A DNA stretch of 6,811 nucleotides from DASQWP01 sp050697555 (GCA_050697555.1 JBOHAD010000104.1:1-6811), one strand, 5' to 3'. Counted from the first letter of the stretch, positions 1 through 6,329 are shown. Translations and numbers: made by a program. Notes: generated by a model not told the origin, from the sequence alone.

Positions 1-609
1 GCCGTCGCGCAGCGGGTGGGTGACGTCGCCGAGGGTCTCGCCCTCGTCGGGCGGAGCCTCGCGCAGCCCGGCGGCGCCCGCCAGCGCCGTGAGGAGGCAG
101 CCGGCGGCCAGGACGAGGATGCCCGCTCGCAGGCCGCCCGCGGCGGCGACCGGAGGGAGGACGAGCGCCGCGGCCGCGCCGCCGAGCGGCACGGCGGTCT
201 GGCGGATTCCAAGCGCGAACCCCCGCTGCGCCGGCGCGAACCAGCTCATGACCGCGCGCCCGCTGGCCGCGTTCACGCTCGCGCCGGCCGCGCCCGCGAC
301 CGTGAGCGCGAGGGTGAGGCTCCCGAGGCCGGGCGCGAAGGAAGCGCCGGCGAGGGCGACCGCGGCCGCGGCCAGCCCCGCGGCGAGGACGGCGCGCTCC
401 CCGGCGCGGTCGGCGAGAAGCCCCCAGGGGAGCAGCGTGACGACGGCGCCGACGTTCACGGAGGCGAGCACGAGCCCCACCTCCACGAGGCTGAGCTCGT
501 ACTCGCGCTGCAAGGCCGGCGCGAGCACCGGGAGGCCGAGGAAGACCGCCGAATAGCTCGCCTGCCCCGCCGTCCCCAGCGCGAGAATCGTCCACCGGTA
601 GCGGCTCAC
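1..609 (-). CDS. MFS transporter, N-terminal half (runs off the left edge)
   Basis: This is the first 203 residues of a major facilitator superfamily membrane transporter, which moves small solutes across the cytoplasmic membrane. I translated it by hand from the minus strand. Hydrophobic stretches alternate with short charged loops, as expected for about six transmembrane helices. The loop after helix 2 carries the family's motif A, GLLADRAGER, at residues 63-72. A segment around residues 117-145, GRAVMSWFAPAQRGFALGIR followed by QTAVPLGG, resembles the helix 4-5 region of actinobacterial MFS proteins of unknown substrate. The start is GTG at 607-609, chosen because VSRYRWTILALG leads directly into helix 1 and because a TAGCCT hexamer lies seven bases upstream. 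No Shine-Dalgarno is visible. The C-terminal half and stop are outside the window. Family assignment is secure, the substrate is unknown. Confidence 0.88.
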   Translation of the reverse strand, partial: MSRYRWTILALGTAGQASYSAVFLGLPVLAPALQREYELSLVEVGLVLASVNVGAVVTLLPWGLLADRAGERAVLAAGLAAAAVALAGASFAPGLGSLTLALTVAGAAGASVNAASGRAVMSWFAPAQRGFALGIRQTAVPLGGAAAALVLPPVAAAGGLRAGILVLAAGCLLTALAGAAGLREAPPDEGETLGDVTHPLRDG

Positions 610-616
610 GGCCGCG

Positions 617-622
617 AGGCTA
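617..622 (-). promoter_or_regulatory. Putative -10 element of a leaderless promoter for the MFS gene
   Basis: The hexamer TAGCCT (read on the minus strand) fits TANNNT and ends exactly seven bases before the GTG start at 609. A transcript starting about seven bases after the -10 would begin at or one base before the start codon, so the mRNA would be leaderless. No TTGACA-like -35 is seen about 17 bases upstream. The same hexamer with the same spacing precedes the carboxypeptidase gene at 6316. This is inference from motif and spacing. Confidence 0.5.
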
Positions 623-646
623 GCTGCCTGCCCTGTCCCGAGGAGC

Positions 647-709
647 CACGTCGGGGTCAGGCCCCGACGTGTCCCGTGCAGCCGTGTCCGGGGCCGGGCC
701 CCGGACACG
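647..709. repeat. Tandem GC-rich hairpins, REP/BIME-like
   Basis: Two perfect inverted repeats stand 11 bases apart. The first has a 10-bp stem, CACGTCGGGG at 647-656 with CCCCGACGTG at 662-671, around a 5-base loop. The second has a 12-bp stem, 683-694 with 698-709 (CGTGTCCGGGGC and its complement), around a 3-base loop. The two units can also pair with each other: 666-674 (GACGTGTCC) is complementary to 703-711. Paired, related palindromes between genes are typical of REP/BIME elements, and a GGGGTCAGGCCCC-like core is similar to REP-type palindromes scattered in other GC-rich genomes. Neither hairpin is followed by a T tract on either strand, so a classical intrinsic terminator is less likely, although they could block read-through into the MFS gene. 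Whether other copies exist cannot be tested here. Confidence 0.6.
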
Positions 710-731
710 TCGCTGCTGGACCGCTCCTGTC

Positions 732-762
732 GCCGGGTGCGGCGGCGGGCCCGTCACCCGGC
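732..762 (-). terminator. Stem-loop at the end of the guaA-zinc ribbon unit
   Basis: An 8-bp perfect inverted repeat (GCCGGGTG at 732-739, CACCCGGC at 755-762) begins at the last base of the zinc-ribbon stop codon. The 15-base loop contains a smaller palindrome, CGGGCCCG, at 746-753. No U tract follows on the minus strand, so this would be a non-canonical terminator or an mRNA-stabilising 3' structure. GC-rich DNA forms such stems by chance fairly often. Confidence 0.3.
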
Positions 763-905
763 TAGCCGCAGCAGCCTTCCTTGTAGCGGCAGCCGAGGCA
801 GTGCCACGACGCCTTCGTCCAGATCATCTCCGTGCCGCAGCGCGGGCACGCGGGCACGTCCTCCTCGGCCGCCTGGAGGCGGCACGCATCCGGCTCCGAC
901 CTCAC
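762..905 (-). CDS. Small zinc-ribbon protein coupled to guaA
   Basis: A 47-residue cytoplasmic protein that I do not recognise as a named family. It has two CxxC knuckles, CPRCG at residues 20-24 and HCLGC at 35-39, 12 residues apart, with Trp29 and Trp34 between them and a basic, cysteine-rich tail ending RYKEGCCG. This is a single rubredoxin-like zinc ribbon and would bind one zinc; two extra cysteines sit at the C-terminus and one near the N-terminus (Cys8). The chosen start is GTG at 903-905, which overlaps the guaA stop as GTGA and implies translational coupling. A second in-frame GTG lies two codons upstream (909-911). No good Shine-Dalgarno is visible for either. Possible roles are nucleic acid or protein binding, but nothing in the sequence decides this. 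It is short, yet the paired CxxC motifs and tight coupling argue that it is real. Confidence 0.72.
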   Translation of the reverse strand: MRSEPDACRLQAAEEDVPACPRCGTEMIWTKASWHCLGCRYKEGCCG

Positions 906-2479
906 TCCCACTCGATCGTCGCCGGCGGCTTCGAGGAGAGGTCGAGCGCGACGCGGTTCACGCCCGGGATCTCGTTGATGATCCGGCTCGAGATCGTCTC
1001 CAGCAGGTCGTAGGGCAGGCGCGCCCAGTCGGCGGTCATCGCGTCCTCCGAGGTCACCGCCCGGATGACGATCGGGTACGCGTACGTCCGCTCGTCGCCC
1101 TGGACGCCGACCGAGCGGATCGCGGGCAGGACGGCGAAGCACTGCCAGAGCTCCCTGTAGAGGCCGGCGCGACGCACCTCCTCGAGCAGGATCGCGTCCG
1201 CCTCGCGCAGGATCTCGAGCCGCTCGTGCGTCACCTCGCCGATGATGCGGATGGCGAGCCCGGGGCCGGGGAAGGGATGGCGCCAGACCATCCGCTCCGG
1301 AAGCCCGAGCTCCTCCCCCACCCGCCGCACCTCGTCCTTGAAGAGCATCCGGAGAGGCTCGACGAGCTCGAGATCCATGCGCTCGGGAAGCCCCCCGACG
1401 TTGTGGTGGGACTTGATCGTCGCCGCCACGCCGTCGGTGCCGCCCGACTCGATCACGTCCGAGTAGAGCGTTCCCTGCACGAGGTAGCGCACCCGCCCGA
1501 GGCGCGTCGCCTCCTCCTCGAAGACGCGGATGAACTCCTCGCCGATCCGCCGCCGCTTCTCCTCGGGGTCGCTGACGCCCGCCAAGCGCGCGAGGAAACG
1601 CTCGCGCGCGTCCACGTGCACGAGCGGCACGTGGAAGTGCCTGTCGAAGGTCTCCACCACCTGCGCCGCCTCGTCCTTGCGCAGGAGGCCGTGGTCGACG
1701 AACACGCACGTGAGCTGCTCGCCGACCGCCTTGTGCACGAGGAGCGCGGCGACGGCGGAGTCGACGCCGCCCGAGAGCGCACAGAGGACACGCCGGCCCC
1801 CCACCTGGGCTCGAATGCGAGCGGTCTCCTCCTCGATCACCGCGGCGGCCGTCCAGACGGGCGGCGCGTCCGCGACCCGGTAGAGGAAGTTCTTGAGCAG
1901 CTCCGTGCCGTGCTGCGTGTGCACGACCTCGGGATGGAACTGCACGCCGTAGAGCCGCCGCTCGGGATCCTCGAAGGCGGCGATCGGCGTCGAGGGCGAG
2001 CCGGCGACGACGCGCGAGCCGAGCGGCGGCGCCGTCACGGAATCGCGGTGGCTCATCCAGCAGACCTGCTCGGGCGGCAGCCCGGCGAAGAGCTCGCCCT
2101 CCGTCTCGGCAGCGAGCTCCGTGCGGCCGAACTCGGAGGCACCCGTCCGCTCGACGCGACCGCCGAGGTCCTGAGCCATGAGCTGCATGCCGTAGCAGAT
2201 CCCGAGCACGGGGACGCCGAGCTCGAAGAGGCCCGGATCGACCTGTGGCGCCCCCTCGGCGTACACCGAGGCGGGACCGCCGGAGAGGACGAGCGCGAGG
2301 GGACGACGCGCGGCCAGCGAGCCGGGCGACGCCGTGTGCGCCACCAGCTCCGAGTACACGCGGCACTCGCGCACGCGCCGCGCGATCAGCTGCGAATACT
2401 GGCCGCCGAGGTCGACGACGAGGACAGGCCGCTCCTCGGGCGCCGCCTCGGGAGCCGGGAGCGGGACGACCTCGCCCAT
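902..2479 (-). CDS. guaA: GMP synthase (glutamine-hydrolysing)
   Basis: GuaA makes GMP from XMP, ATP and glutamine in the cytoplasm, the last step of guanine nucleotide synthesis. The 525 residues equal the usual length of the single-chain enzyme. The N-terminal class I glutamine amidotransferase domain (about 18-200) has DLGGQYSQLIARRVRE, the nucleophile Cys95 in GICYGMQ, and the His182/Glu184 pair in FHPE. The ATP pyrophosphatase domain has the P-loop SGGVDS at 236-241, followed by FVDHGLLRKDE, QGTLYSDVIESG and HPFPGPGLAIRI. The C-terminal dimerisation domain runs to the canonical end TIEWE. The start is ATG at 2477-2479, five bases after a GGAAGAGG Shine-Dalgarno (2485-2492). The reading frame stays open for 21 more codons to an upstream ATG at 2542, but that extension has no family resemblance. 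It is downstream of guaB, and its stop overlaps the zinc-ribbon gene. Confidence 0.98.
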   Translation of the reverse strand: MGEVVPLPAPEAAPEERPVLVVDLGGQYSQLIARRVRECRVYSELVAHTASPGSLAARRPLALVLSGGPASVYAEGAPQVDPGLFELGVPVLGICYGMQLMAQDLGGRVERTGASEFGRTELAAETEGELFAGLPPEQVCWMSHRDSVTAPPLGSRVVAGSPSTPIAAFEDPERRLYGVQFHPEVVHTQHGTELLKNFLYRVADAPPVWTAAAVIEEETARIRAQVGGRRVLCALSGGVDSAVAALLVHKAVGEQLTCVFVDHGLLRKDEAAQVVETFDRHFHVPLVHVDARERFLARLAGVSDPEEKRRRIGEEFIRVFEEEATRLGRVRYLVQGTLYSDVIESGGTDGVAATIKSHHNVGGLPERMDLELVEPLRMLFKDEVRRVGEELGLPERMVWRHPFPGPGLAIRIIGEVTHERLEILREADAILLEEVRRAGLYRELWQCFAVLPAIRSVGVQGDERTYAYPIVIRAVTSEDAMTADWARLPYDLLETISSRIINEIPGVNRVALDLSSKPPATIEWE

Positions 2480-2484
2480 CAGTG

Positions 2485-2492
2485 CCTCTTCC
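2485..2492 (-). promoter_or_regulatory. Shine-Dalgarno of guaA
   Basis: GGAAGAGG on the minus strand lies five bases before the ATG at 2479. It fixes the guaA start and shows that guaA, unlike the genes that begin transcription units here, uses a leadered ribosome binding site, consistent with an operon-internal position after guaB. Confidence 0.7.
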
Positions 2493-2551
2493 GGTGATGC
2501 TGTCGAGCTTCTGGGTCGCGAGCACCAAGCCAGAGGCCGCACTCGTCCGCA

Positions 2552-2655
2552 GCCAAGGCTGGCAGCCTTGGCAAGGGCGAGGGTGGTCTCTGGCGCCGCG
2601 TGATCGCGGGCCAGGAGCCGGCGAGTATTGCCGGGAGAGGCACTACGCTCCCGGC
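2552..2655 (-). other. guaB-guaA intergenic region with three possible stem-loops
   Basis: In the order read by the transcript: an 8-bp stem with a 10-base loop at 2630-2655 (GCCGGGAG/CTCCCGGC) whose loop contains the guaB stop; an 11-bp stem with one bulged base and a 4-base loop at 2589-2615; and a 9-bp perfect stem with a 3-base loop at 2552-2572 (GCCAAGGCT/AGCCTTGGC). None is followed by a U tract. No TANNNT promoter at suitable spacing to guaA was found, so guaA is probably transcribed from the guaB promoter through this region. The stems may tune the relative expression of guaB and guaA or protect transcript ends, or they may be chance pairings in GC-rich DNA. No tRNA or known riboswitch is recognisable. 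Confidence 0.4.
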
Positions 2656-4154
2656 CGGTAGTTGGGCGCTTCCTGCGTGATCGCCACGTCGTGCGGGTGG
2701 CTCTCCCGCACCCCCGCCGCGGTCACGCGCACGAAGCGCGCCTCCTTGAGCTCTTCCACCGTGGCGGCGCCGCAGTACCCCATCGCCTGCCGGAGGCCGC
2801 CGACGAGCTGGTGGACGACGTTCGTGAGCGGCCCCTTGTACGCGACGCGGCCCTCGATCCCCTCGGGGACGAGCTTGCGCAGCTCCTCGACGTCCTCCTG
2901 GAAGTAGCGGTCGCTCGAGTAGCGCGTCCGCATGGCGCCGATCGAGCCCATGCCGCGGTACTCCTTGAACTGCTCGCCTTGATGGAAGACGACTTCGCCG
3001 GGGCTCTCGTCCGTGCCGGCGAGAAGCCCGCCGACCATGACGCAGTCGGCCCCGGCCGCGATCGCCTTGGCGATGTCGCCCGAGAACTGGATCCCACCGT
3101 CCGAGATCAGGGGAACATCGTGCCGGGCGGCCGCCTGCGCGCAGTCCCAGACGGCCGTGATCTGGGGGACGCCGATTCCGGCGACGACGCGGGTGGTGCA
3201 GATTCCGCCGGGACCAAGGCCGGCCTTCACGGCGTCCGCGCCCGCCTCGACGAGCGCCTCGGTCCCTTCCGCGGTGGCCACGTTGCCGGCCACGACCGAG
3301 ACGTCGAAGCGAGCCTTGATCTCGCGCACGGTCTCGACGACACCCTGGGAGTGCCCGTGTGACGTGTCGACGACGAGGACGTCCACCTCCTCGTCCACGA
3401 GAGCTTCCGCCCGCTCCAGCCCCTCGGCGCCGGTGCCGACCGCGGCACCGACGCGCAGGCGGCCCTGGGCGTCCTTGGTGGCGAGCGGGTACTTGATCCG
3501 CTTCTCGATGTCCTTGACGGTGATGAGCCCCTTCAGGCGGCCTTCCTCGTCGACCACGGGGAGCTTCTCGATCTTGTGCCGGTGGAGGACGGCGCGCGCC
3601 TCCTCGAGCGTCGTCCCCGCCGGGACGGTGACGAGGTCCCGGCTCGTCATCAGGTCGGAAACCGGGCGGGAGACGTCGTCCTCGAAGCGGAGGTCGCGGT
3701 TCGTGAGGATCCCGGCGAGGTGACCGTCCTCGTCGATGATCGGGACCCCCGAGATGCGGTACGTCGCCATCAGCGCAAGCGCGTCGGCGACGCGCGCGTC
3801 GGGCCGCAGCGTCACGGGCTCGACGATCATCCCCGCCTCCGAGCGCTTGACCTTGTCCACCTCGGCGGCCTGCGCCTGCACCGGCAGGTTCCGGTGGACG
3901 ATCCCGATCCCGCCCTCGCGGGCGAGCGCGATCGCCATGCGCGCCTCCGTGACCGTGTCCATCGCCGCGGAGACGAGCGGGATCTCGAGCTCGATCGTGC
4001 GCGTGAGCCGCGCCCGCGTCGAGACCTCGCCGGGCAGGACGGACGACTCGGCCGGGACGAGGAGGACGTCGTCGAACGTCAGCCCCTCCTTGGCGAACTT
4101 GCGCTCGAGCGCGAGGAGCCGCTCGACCTCGTCAGGACGCAGCTCGACGCTCAC
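2643..4154 (-). CDS. guaB: IMP dehydrogenase
   Basis: GuaB oxidises IMP to XMP with NAD+, the rate-setting step to guanine nucleotides, in the cytoplasm. The protein has 503 residues, close to the usual size of about 490. The TIM barrel begins with GLTFDDVLLVPAES (24-37) and PLVSAAMDTVTE (59-70). It is interrupted by a pair of CBS domains (about 111-222), the nucleotide-sensing Bateman module. The barrel resumes with VVDTSHGHSQG and the catalytic loop GLGPGGICTTRVV, in which Cys319 is the nucleophile; Gly317 replaces the serine usual at that position. Then follow LISDGGIQFSGDIAKAIAAG, the substrate motif EYRGMGSIGAM, the flap Arg416-Tyr417 dyad in SSDRYFQ that distinguishes IMPDH from GMP reductase, and EGRVAYKGP. 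The start is GTG at 4152-4154, without a Shine-Dalgarno but seven bases after a TACGAT hexamer. The TAG stop is at 2643-2645. It leads the unit guaB-guaA-zinc ribbon. Confidence 0.97.
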   Translation of the reverse strand: MSVELRPDEVERLLALERKFAKEGLTFDDVLLVPAESSVLPGEVSTRARLTRTIELEIPLVSAAMDTVTEARMAIALAREGGIGIVHRNLPVQAQAAEVDKVKRSEAGMIVEPVTLRPDARVADALALMATYRISGVPIIDEDGHLAGILTNRDLRFEDDVSRPVSDLMTSRDLVTVPAGTTLEEARAVLHRHKIEKLPVVDEEGRLKGLITVKDIEKRIKYPLATKDAQGRLRVGAAVGTGAEGLERAEALVDEEVDVLVVDTSHGHSQGVVETVREIKARFDVSVVAGNVATAEGTEALVEAGADAVKAGLGPGGICTTRVVAGIGVPQITAVWDCAQAAARHDVPLISDGGIQFSGDIAKAIAAGADCVMVGGLLAGTDESPGEVVFHQGEQFKEYRGMGSIGAMRTRYSSDRYFQEDVEELRKLVPEGIEGRVAYKGPLTNVVHQLVGGLRQAMGYCGAATVEELKEARFVRVTAAGVRESHPHDVAITQEAPNYRPGA

Positions 4155-4161
4155 CCAGGCG

Positions 4162-4167
4162 ATCGTA
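4162..4167 (-). promoter_or_regulatory. Putative -10 element of a leaderless guaB promoter
   Basis: TACGAT on the minus strand, in the 45-base gap between the kinase stop (4200) and guaB, ends seven bases before the GTG at 4154. Transcription would begin at or one base before the start codon. No -35 hexamer or Shine-Dalgarno is visible. If real, guaB has its own promoter although it lies close behind the kinase gene, and there is no room for a riboswitch or attenuator in a leader. Confidence 0.5.
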
Positions 4168-4199
4168 CCAGCGCCGCCCGACGCCCTCGGCTGCGCGTA

Positions 4200-5159
4200 C
4201 TACGCGTCGTGCGCGATCGGCTCGAGGCGCTCGAGCGTGACGAGCGGCGTCAGGCGGCTCGCCTCGCGAGGGTCGAAGCGTCCCGGGCCCGGCTCGAGCA
4301 CGGAGGCGGCTCCGGCCGCGACGGCGCTCCGGACGGCGTCCTCGAACGACCGCCCGCTGACGCGCGCGGCGATGAATCCGGCGAGGAGCGTGTCGCCTGC
4401 TCCCACCGTGGACGTGGGCTCCACGTGGGGGGCGCGGGCGCGCACGCGCATCTCGTTCCGGTCTTCCCGGAGGAGCGCAGAGCACCCCGTGCTCTGCGTG
4501 ACGATGACGTTTCGCGCACCGAGAGCGGCGATCTCGTCGAGCGCGGCGGCGAGGTCCTCCTCGTCGACGAACTCGTGCCCGACGAGCGCCTCCGCCTCCT
4601 GCTGGTTCGGCGAGACGAGGTACGGCTCGGCCTCGACGCCGAGGCGGAGCGGCTCCCCCTCCGTGTCGAGGACGGCGAGGAGCTGGCGGCGCGCGAGGTC
4701 GCGCACGAGCTCCCCGTACACCCCGGAGCCGACGCCGCGGGGAAGCGACCCGGCCAGCACGACGAACTCGGCGCGCTGCGCGAGGTAGTCGAGCTTCTCG
4801 TGGAGCATCTCGAGCTCGTCCTCGCTCACGTCGGGGCCCCACTCGTTGATCTCGCTGGAGGCGTTGGAGGTCGGGTCGAGCACCGCGATGGAGGTGCGCG
4901 ACTCTTCGCGGATGCGCACGAAGTCGTTGAGGATGCCCTCGTTCGTGAGCTCCTCGACGAGGAGCGTCCCCGTGCGCCCGCCCGCGAGCCCTGTGCAGAC
5001 GACGGGCGCGCCCAGGCGCTTGAGCGCCCGCGCGACGTTGATCCCCTTCCCACCGGCTGTCTGGAAGCCGGCGCTCGCGCGATGGCGCTGACCGGGTTGG
5101 AAGTTCGGGACGACGAGCGTCCGGTCGATCGCTGCGTTCAGCGTGACGGTGACGATCAT
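4200..5159 (-). CDS. fruK: PfkB-family sugar-phosphate kinase, probably 1-phosphofructokinase
   Basis: A 319-residue cytoplasmic kinase of the ribokinase/PfkB fold, in the FruK/LacC subgroup, which phosphorylates fructose 1-phosphate (or tagatose 6-phosphate or fructose 6-phosphate) with ATP. The N-terminus MIVTVTLNAAIDRTLVV is typical of this subgroup. PfkB signature 1 is GGKGINVARAL at 36-46, followed by an SLPRGV segment at 138-143. Signature 2 is TVGAGDTLLAGF at 251-262 with the catalytic base Asp256. SPNQQEAE at 183-190 matches the KPNxxE position of relatives. The ATG at 5157-5159 overlaps the carboxypeptidase stop as ATGA, and GGAG (5167-5170) lies seven bases upstream as Shine-Dalgarno. 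No fructose PTS genes are nearby, so the exact substrate is open. The family is certain; the fruK name is the best guess from the overall motif pattern. Confidence 0.85.
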   Translation of the reverse strand: MIVTVTLNAAIDRTLVVPNFQPGQRHRASAGFQTAGGKGINVARALKRLGAPVVCTGLAGGRTGTLLVEELTNEGILNDFVRIREESRTSIAVLDPTSNASSEINEWGPDVSEDELEMLHEKLDYLAQRAEFVVLAGSLPRGVGSGVYGELVRDLARRQLLAVLDTEGEPLRLGVEAEPYLVSPNQQEAEALVGHEFVDEEDLAAALDEIAALGARNVIVTQSTGCSALLREDRNEMRVRARAPHVEPTSTVGAGDTLLAGFIAARVSGRSFEDAVRSAVAAGAASVLEPGPGRFDPREASRLTPLVTLERLEPIAHDA

Positions 5160-6316
5160 CCGAGGGCTCCGAACACGGTACCGAGCATCGCGCCGGCCTC
5201 GTCGAGCGCCCGGTCGGCGTACCAGTCCACGCGCGCACCGAAGGTCGGCTCCGGGACGGCCCGGACGGCGACGAGGGGGCGGCGAGCGACGACGCGCTCC
5301 CCTTGGAAGACGACGATCTCGCCGAGCGTATCGCCCTCCTCGACCGGCAGGTCGACCATGGCCGGGGCGACGACGCGCTGGACGAAGCTCACGCCGGAGG
5401 CGAGCCGGACGACGCGCTCCGCCCCTTCGAGGGTGACGAGGCCGACGCGCTCGTCCGAGAACGGGATCGCCGCGGTGGCGTAGCGCGCACCCTCGCGGAC
5501 GAGCGTCACGCGGCCGTACTGGTCGAAGCCCCACTCGAGGAGCTCCGTCAGGTCGGCGTTCCGCTTCGCACGGCTCGGGCTCCCGAGGACGACCGCGTAG
5601 ATGATCGTCCCGTCCCGCCGGGCCGCCGCCACCTCGCTCCAGCCCGCGTCGTCGGTGTGCCCGGTCTTCACGCCGATGAGGCCGGGGAACGTCGCGAGGA
5701 GGTCGTTCCACGTTCGGAGCGAGCGTCCGCCCGCGATCCGGGCGGTGCGCTTGACGACGAGCCTGCGCACGAGCGGCTCCTGCATGACGAGGCGGGCGAG
5801 GGAGAAGCTGTCCTCCGCGGAGGAGTAGTGGCCGGGCGTGTCGAGGCCGTCGGGACGCACGTAGCGCGTGTCGTCGAGCCCGAGCTCGTCAGCCTCCTCG
5901 TTCATCAGCCTGACGAAGCGGGCGACGCTGCCCTCGCCCACGTGGGAGGCGAGCGCGTAGGCCGCGTCGTTGGCGCTCTGGATGAGGGCGGCGGCGAGGA
6001 GGTCGCGGACGGGCAGCTGCTCGCCCTGCTGGAGGTGGATCGAGGACTCCCCGATCGAGGGAGCCGCCCCGCGCACCGTCACCACCTCACCCGGCCGCGC
6101 GCTCTCGAGCGTGACGAGGGCGGTCATGAGCTTCGTGATGCTCGCCATCGGCACGCGCGCGTCCGCGTTCCGCTCGTAGAGGACCTCCCCGGTCTTCCCG
6201 TTCGCCACGAGCACGGCTCGGGCGGCGACCGGCGGCGGGGTCGTCGCGGACGCAGGGGCCGCCCAGCCGAGGGCGAGCGCCGCGAGAAGGAGGAGCAGGG
6301 CGAGGCTCCGACGCAC
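5156..6316 (-). CDS. Secreted D-alanyl-D-alanine carboxypeptidase (S11, PBP5-like)
   Basis: A penicillin-binding protein of peptidase family S11 that removes the terminal D-alanine from peptidoglycan stem peptides outside the membrane. The 386 residues start with a signal peptide: VRRS, a leucine/alanine core, then a likely cleavage after ASA at residue 24. The catalytic domain carries all three penicilloyl-serine motifs: SITK with nucleophile Ser59 and Lys62, SAN at 114-116, and KTG at 217-219. The segment from about 290 on (VTLEGAERVVRL through VFQGERVV) matches the beta-rich C-terminal domain of PBP5. The last 20 residues could form an amphipathic helix for membrane attachment, and no clear transmembrane anchor is present. 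The start is GTG at 6314-6316, chosen because it gives a clean signal peptide and follows TAGCCT by seven bases. The frame stays open upstream to the window edge, but that part is not protein-like. It belongs to the DacA/DacF type; I leave the symbol blank. Confidence 0.94.
   Translation of the reverse strand: MRRSLALLLLLAALALGWAAPASATTPPPVAARAVLVANGKTGEVLYERNADARVPMASITKLMTALVTLESARPGEVVTVRGAAPSIGESSIHLQQGEQLPVRDLLAAALIQSANDAAYALASHVGEGSVARFVRLMNEEADELGLDDTRYVRPDGLDTPGHYSSAEDSFSLARLVMQEPLVRRLVVKRTARIAGGRSLRTWNDLLATFPGLIGVKTGHTDDAGWSEVAAARRDGTIIYAVVLGSPSRAKRNADLTELLEWGFDQYGRVTLVREGARYATAAIPFSDERVGLVTLEGAERVVRLASGVSFVQRVVAPAMVDLPVEEGDTLGEIVVFQGERVVARRPLVAVRAVPEPTFGARVDWYADRALDEAGAMLGTVFGALG
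5167..5170 (-). promoter_or_regulatory. Shine-Dalgarno of the kinase gene inside the carboxypeptidase 3' end
   Basis: GGAG on the minus strand sits seven bases before the ATG at 5159, within the last codons of the carboxypeptidase. With the ATGA overlap it supports coupled translation of the two genes. Confidence 0.6.
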
Positions 6317-6323
6317 GTCCTTC

Positions 6324-6329
6324 AGGCTA
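6324..6329 (-). promoter_or_regulatory. Putative -10 element of a leaderless carboxypeptidase promoter
   Basis: TAGCCT on the minus strand ends seven bases before the GTG at 6316. AAGGA lies between them, but only one base from the GTG, too close for a normal Shine-Dalgarno. The hexamer and spacing are identical to those before the MFS gene. It shares bases 6328-6329 with the plus-strand -10 of the divergent gene. Confidence 0.5.

Noticed and set aside
16..765. Plus-strand open frames over the left 765 bases
   Set aside because: The minus strand encodes a clear MFS protein with motif A up to 609; the plus-strand product is Arg/Gly/Glu-rich noise.
737..2497. 586-codon plus-strand open frame opposite guaA
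   Set aside because: Antisense shadow: guaA motifs are unambiguous on the other strand, and the translation is a D/R/H/L-rich composition typical of antisense GC-rich coding DNA, with no recognisable domain.
2480..2542. Upstream start of guaA at 2542 (21 extra residues)
   Set aside because: The ATG at 2479 has a good Shine-Dalgarno and gives the standard 525-residue length; the extension has no family similarity.
2480..2642. tRNA or purine riboswitch in the guaB-guaA gap
   Set aside because: I found no TTCGA-type T-loop with a matching acceptor stem and no recognisable purine riboswitch core.
3488..3824. CBS-domain segment as a separate regulatory gene
   Set aside because: It is in frame within guaB at the usual site of the Bateman insertion and has no boundaries of its own.
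4200..5159. Reading the kinase as tagatose-6-phosphate kinase (LacC) or ribokinase
   Set aside because: LacC and FruK are hard to separate by eye, but there are no lac/tagatose genes here and the N-terminus fits FruK slightly better; ribokinase proper has a different N-terminal pattern. Kept as probable fruK.
3576..5483. 635-codon plus-strand open frame across guaB, the kinase and the carboxypeptidase
   Set aside because: It crosses three well-supported minus-strand genes and their boundaries and has only low-complexity charged composition.
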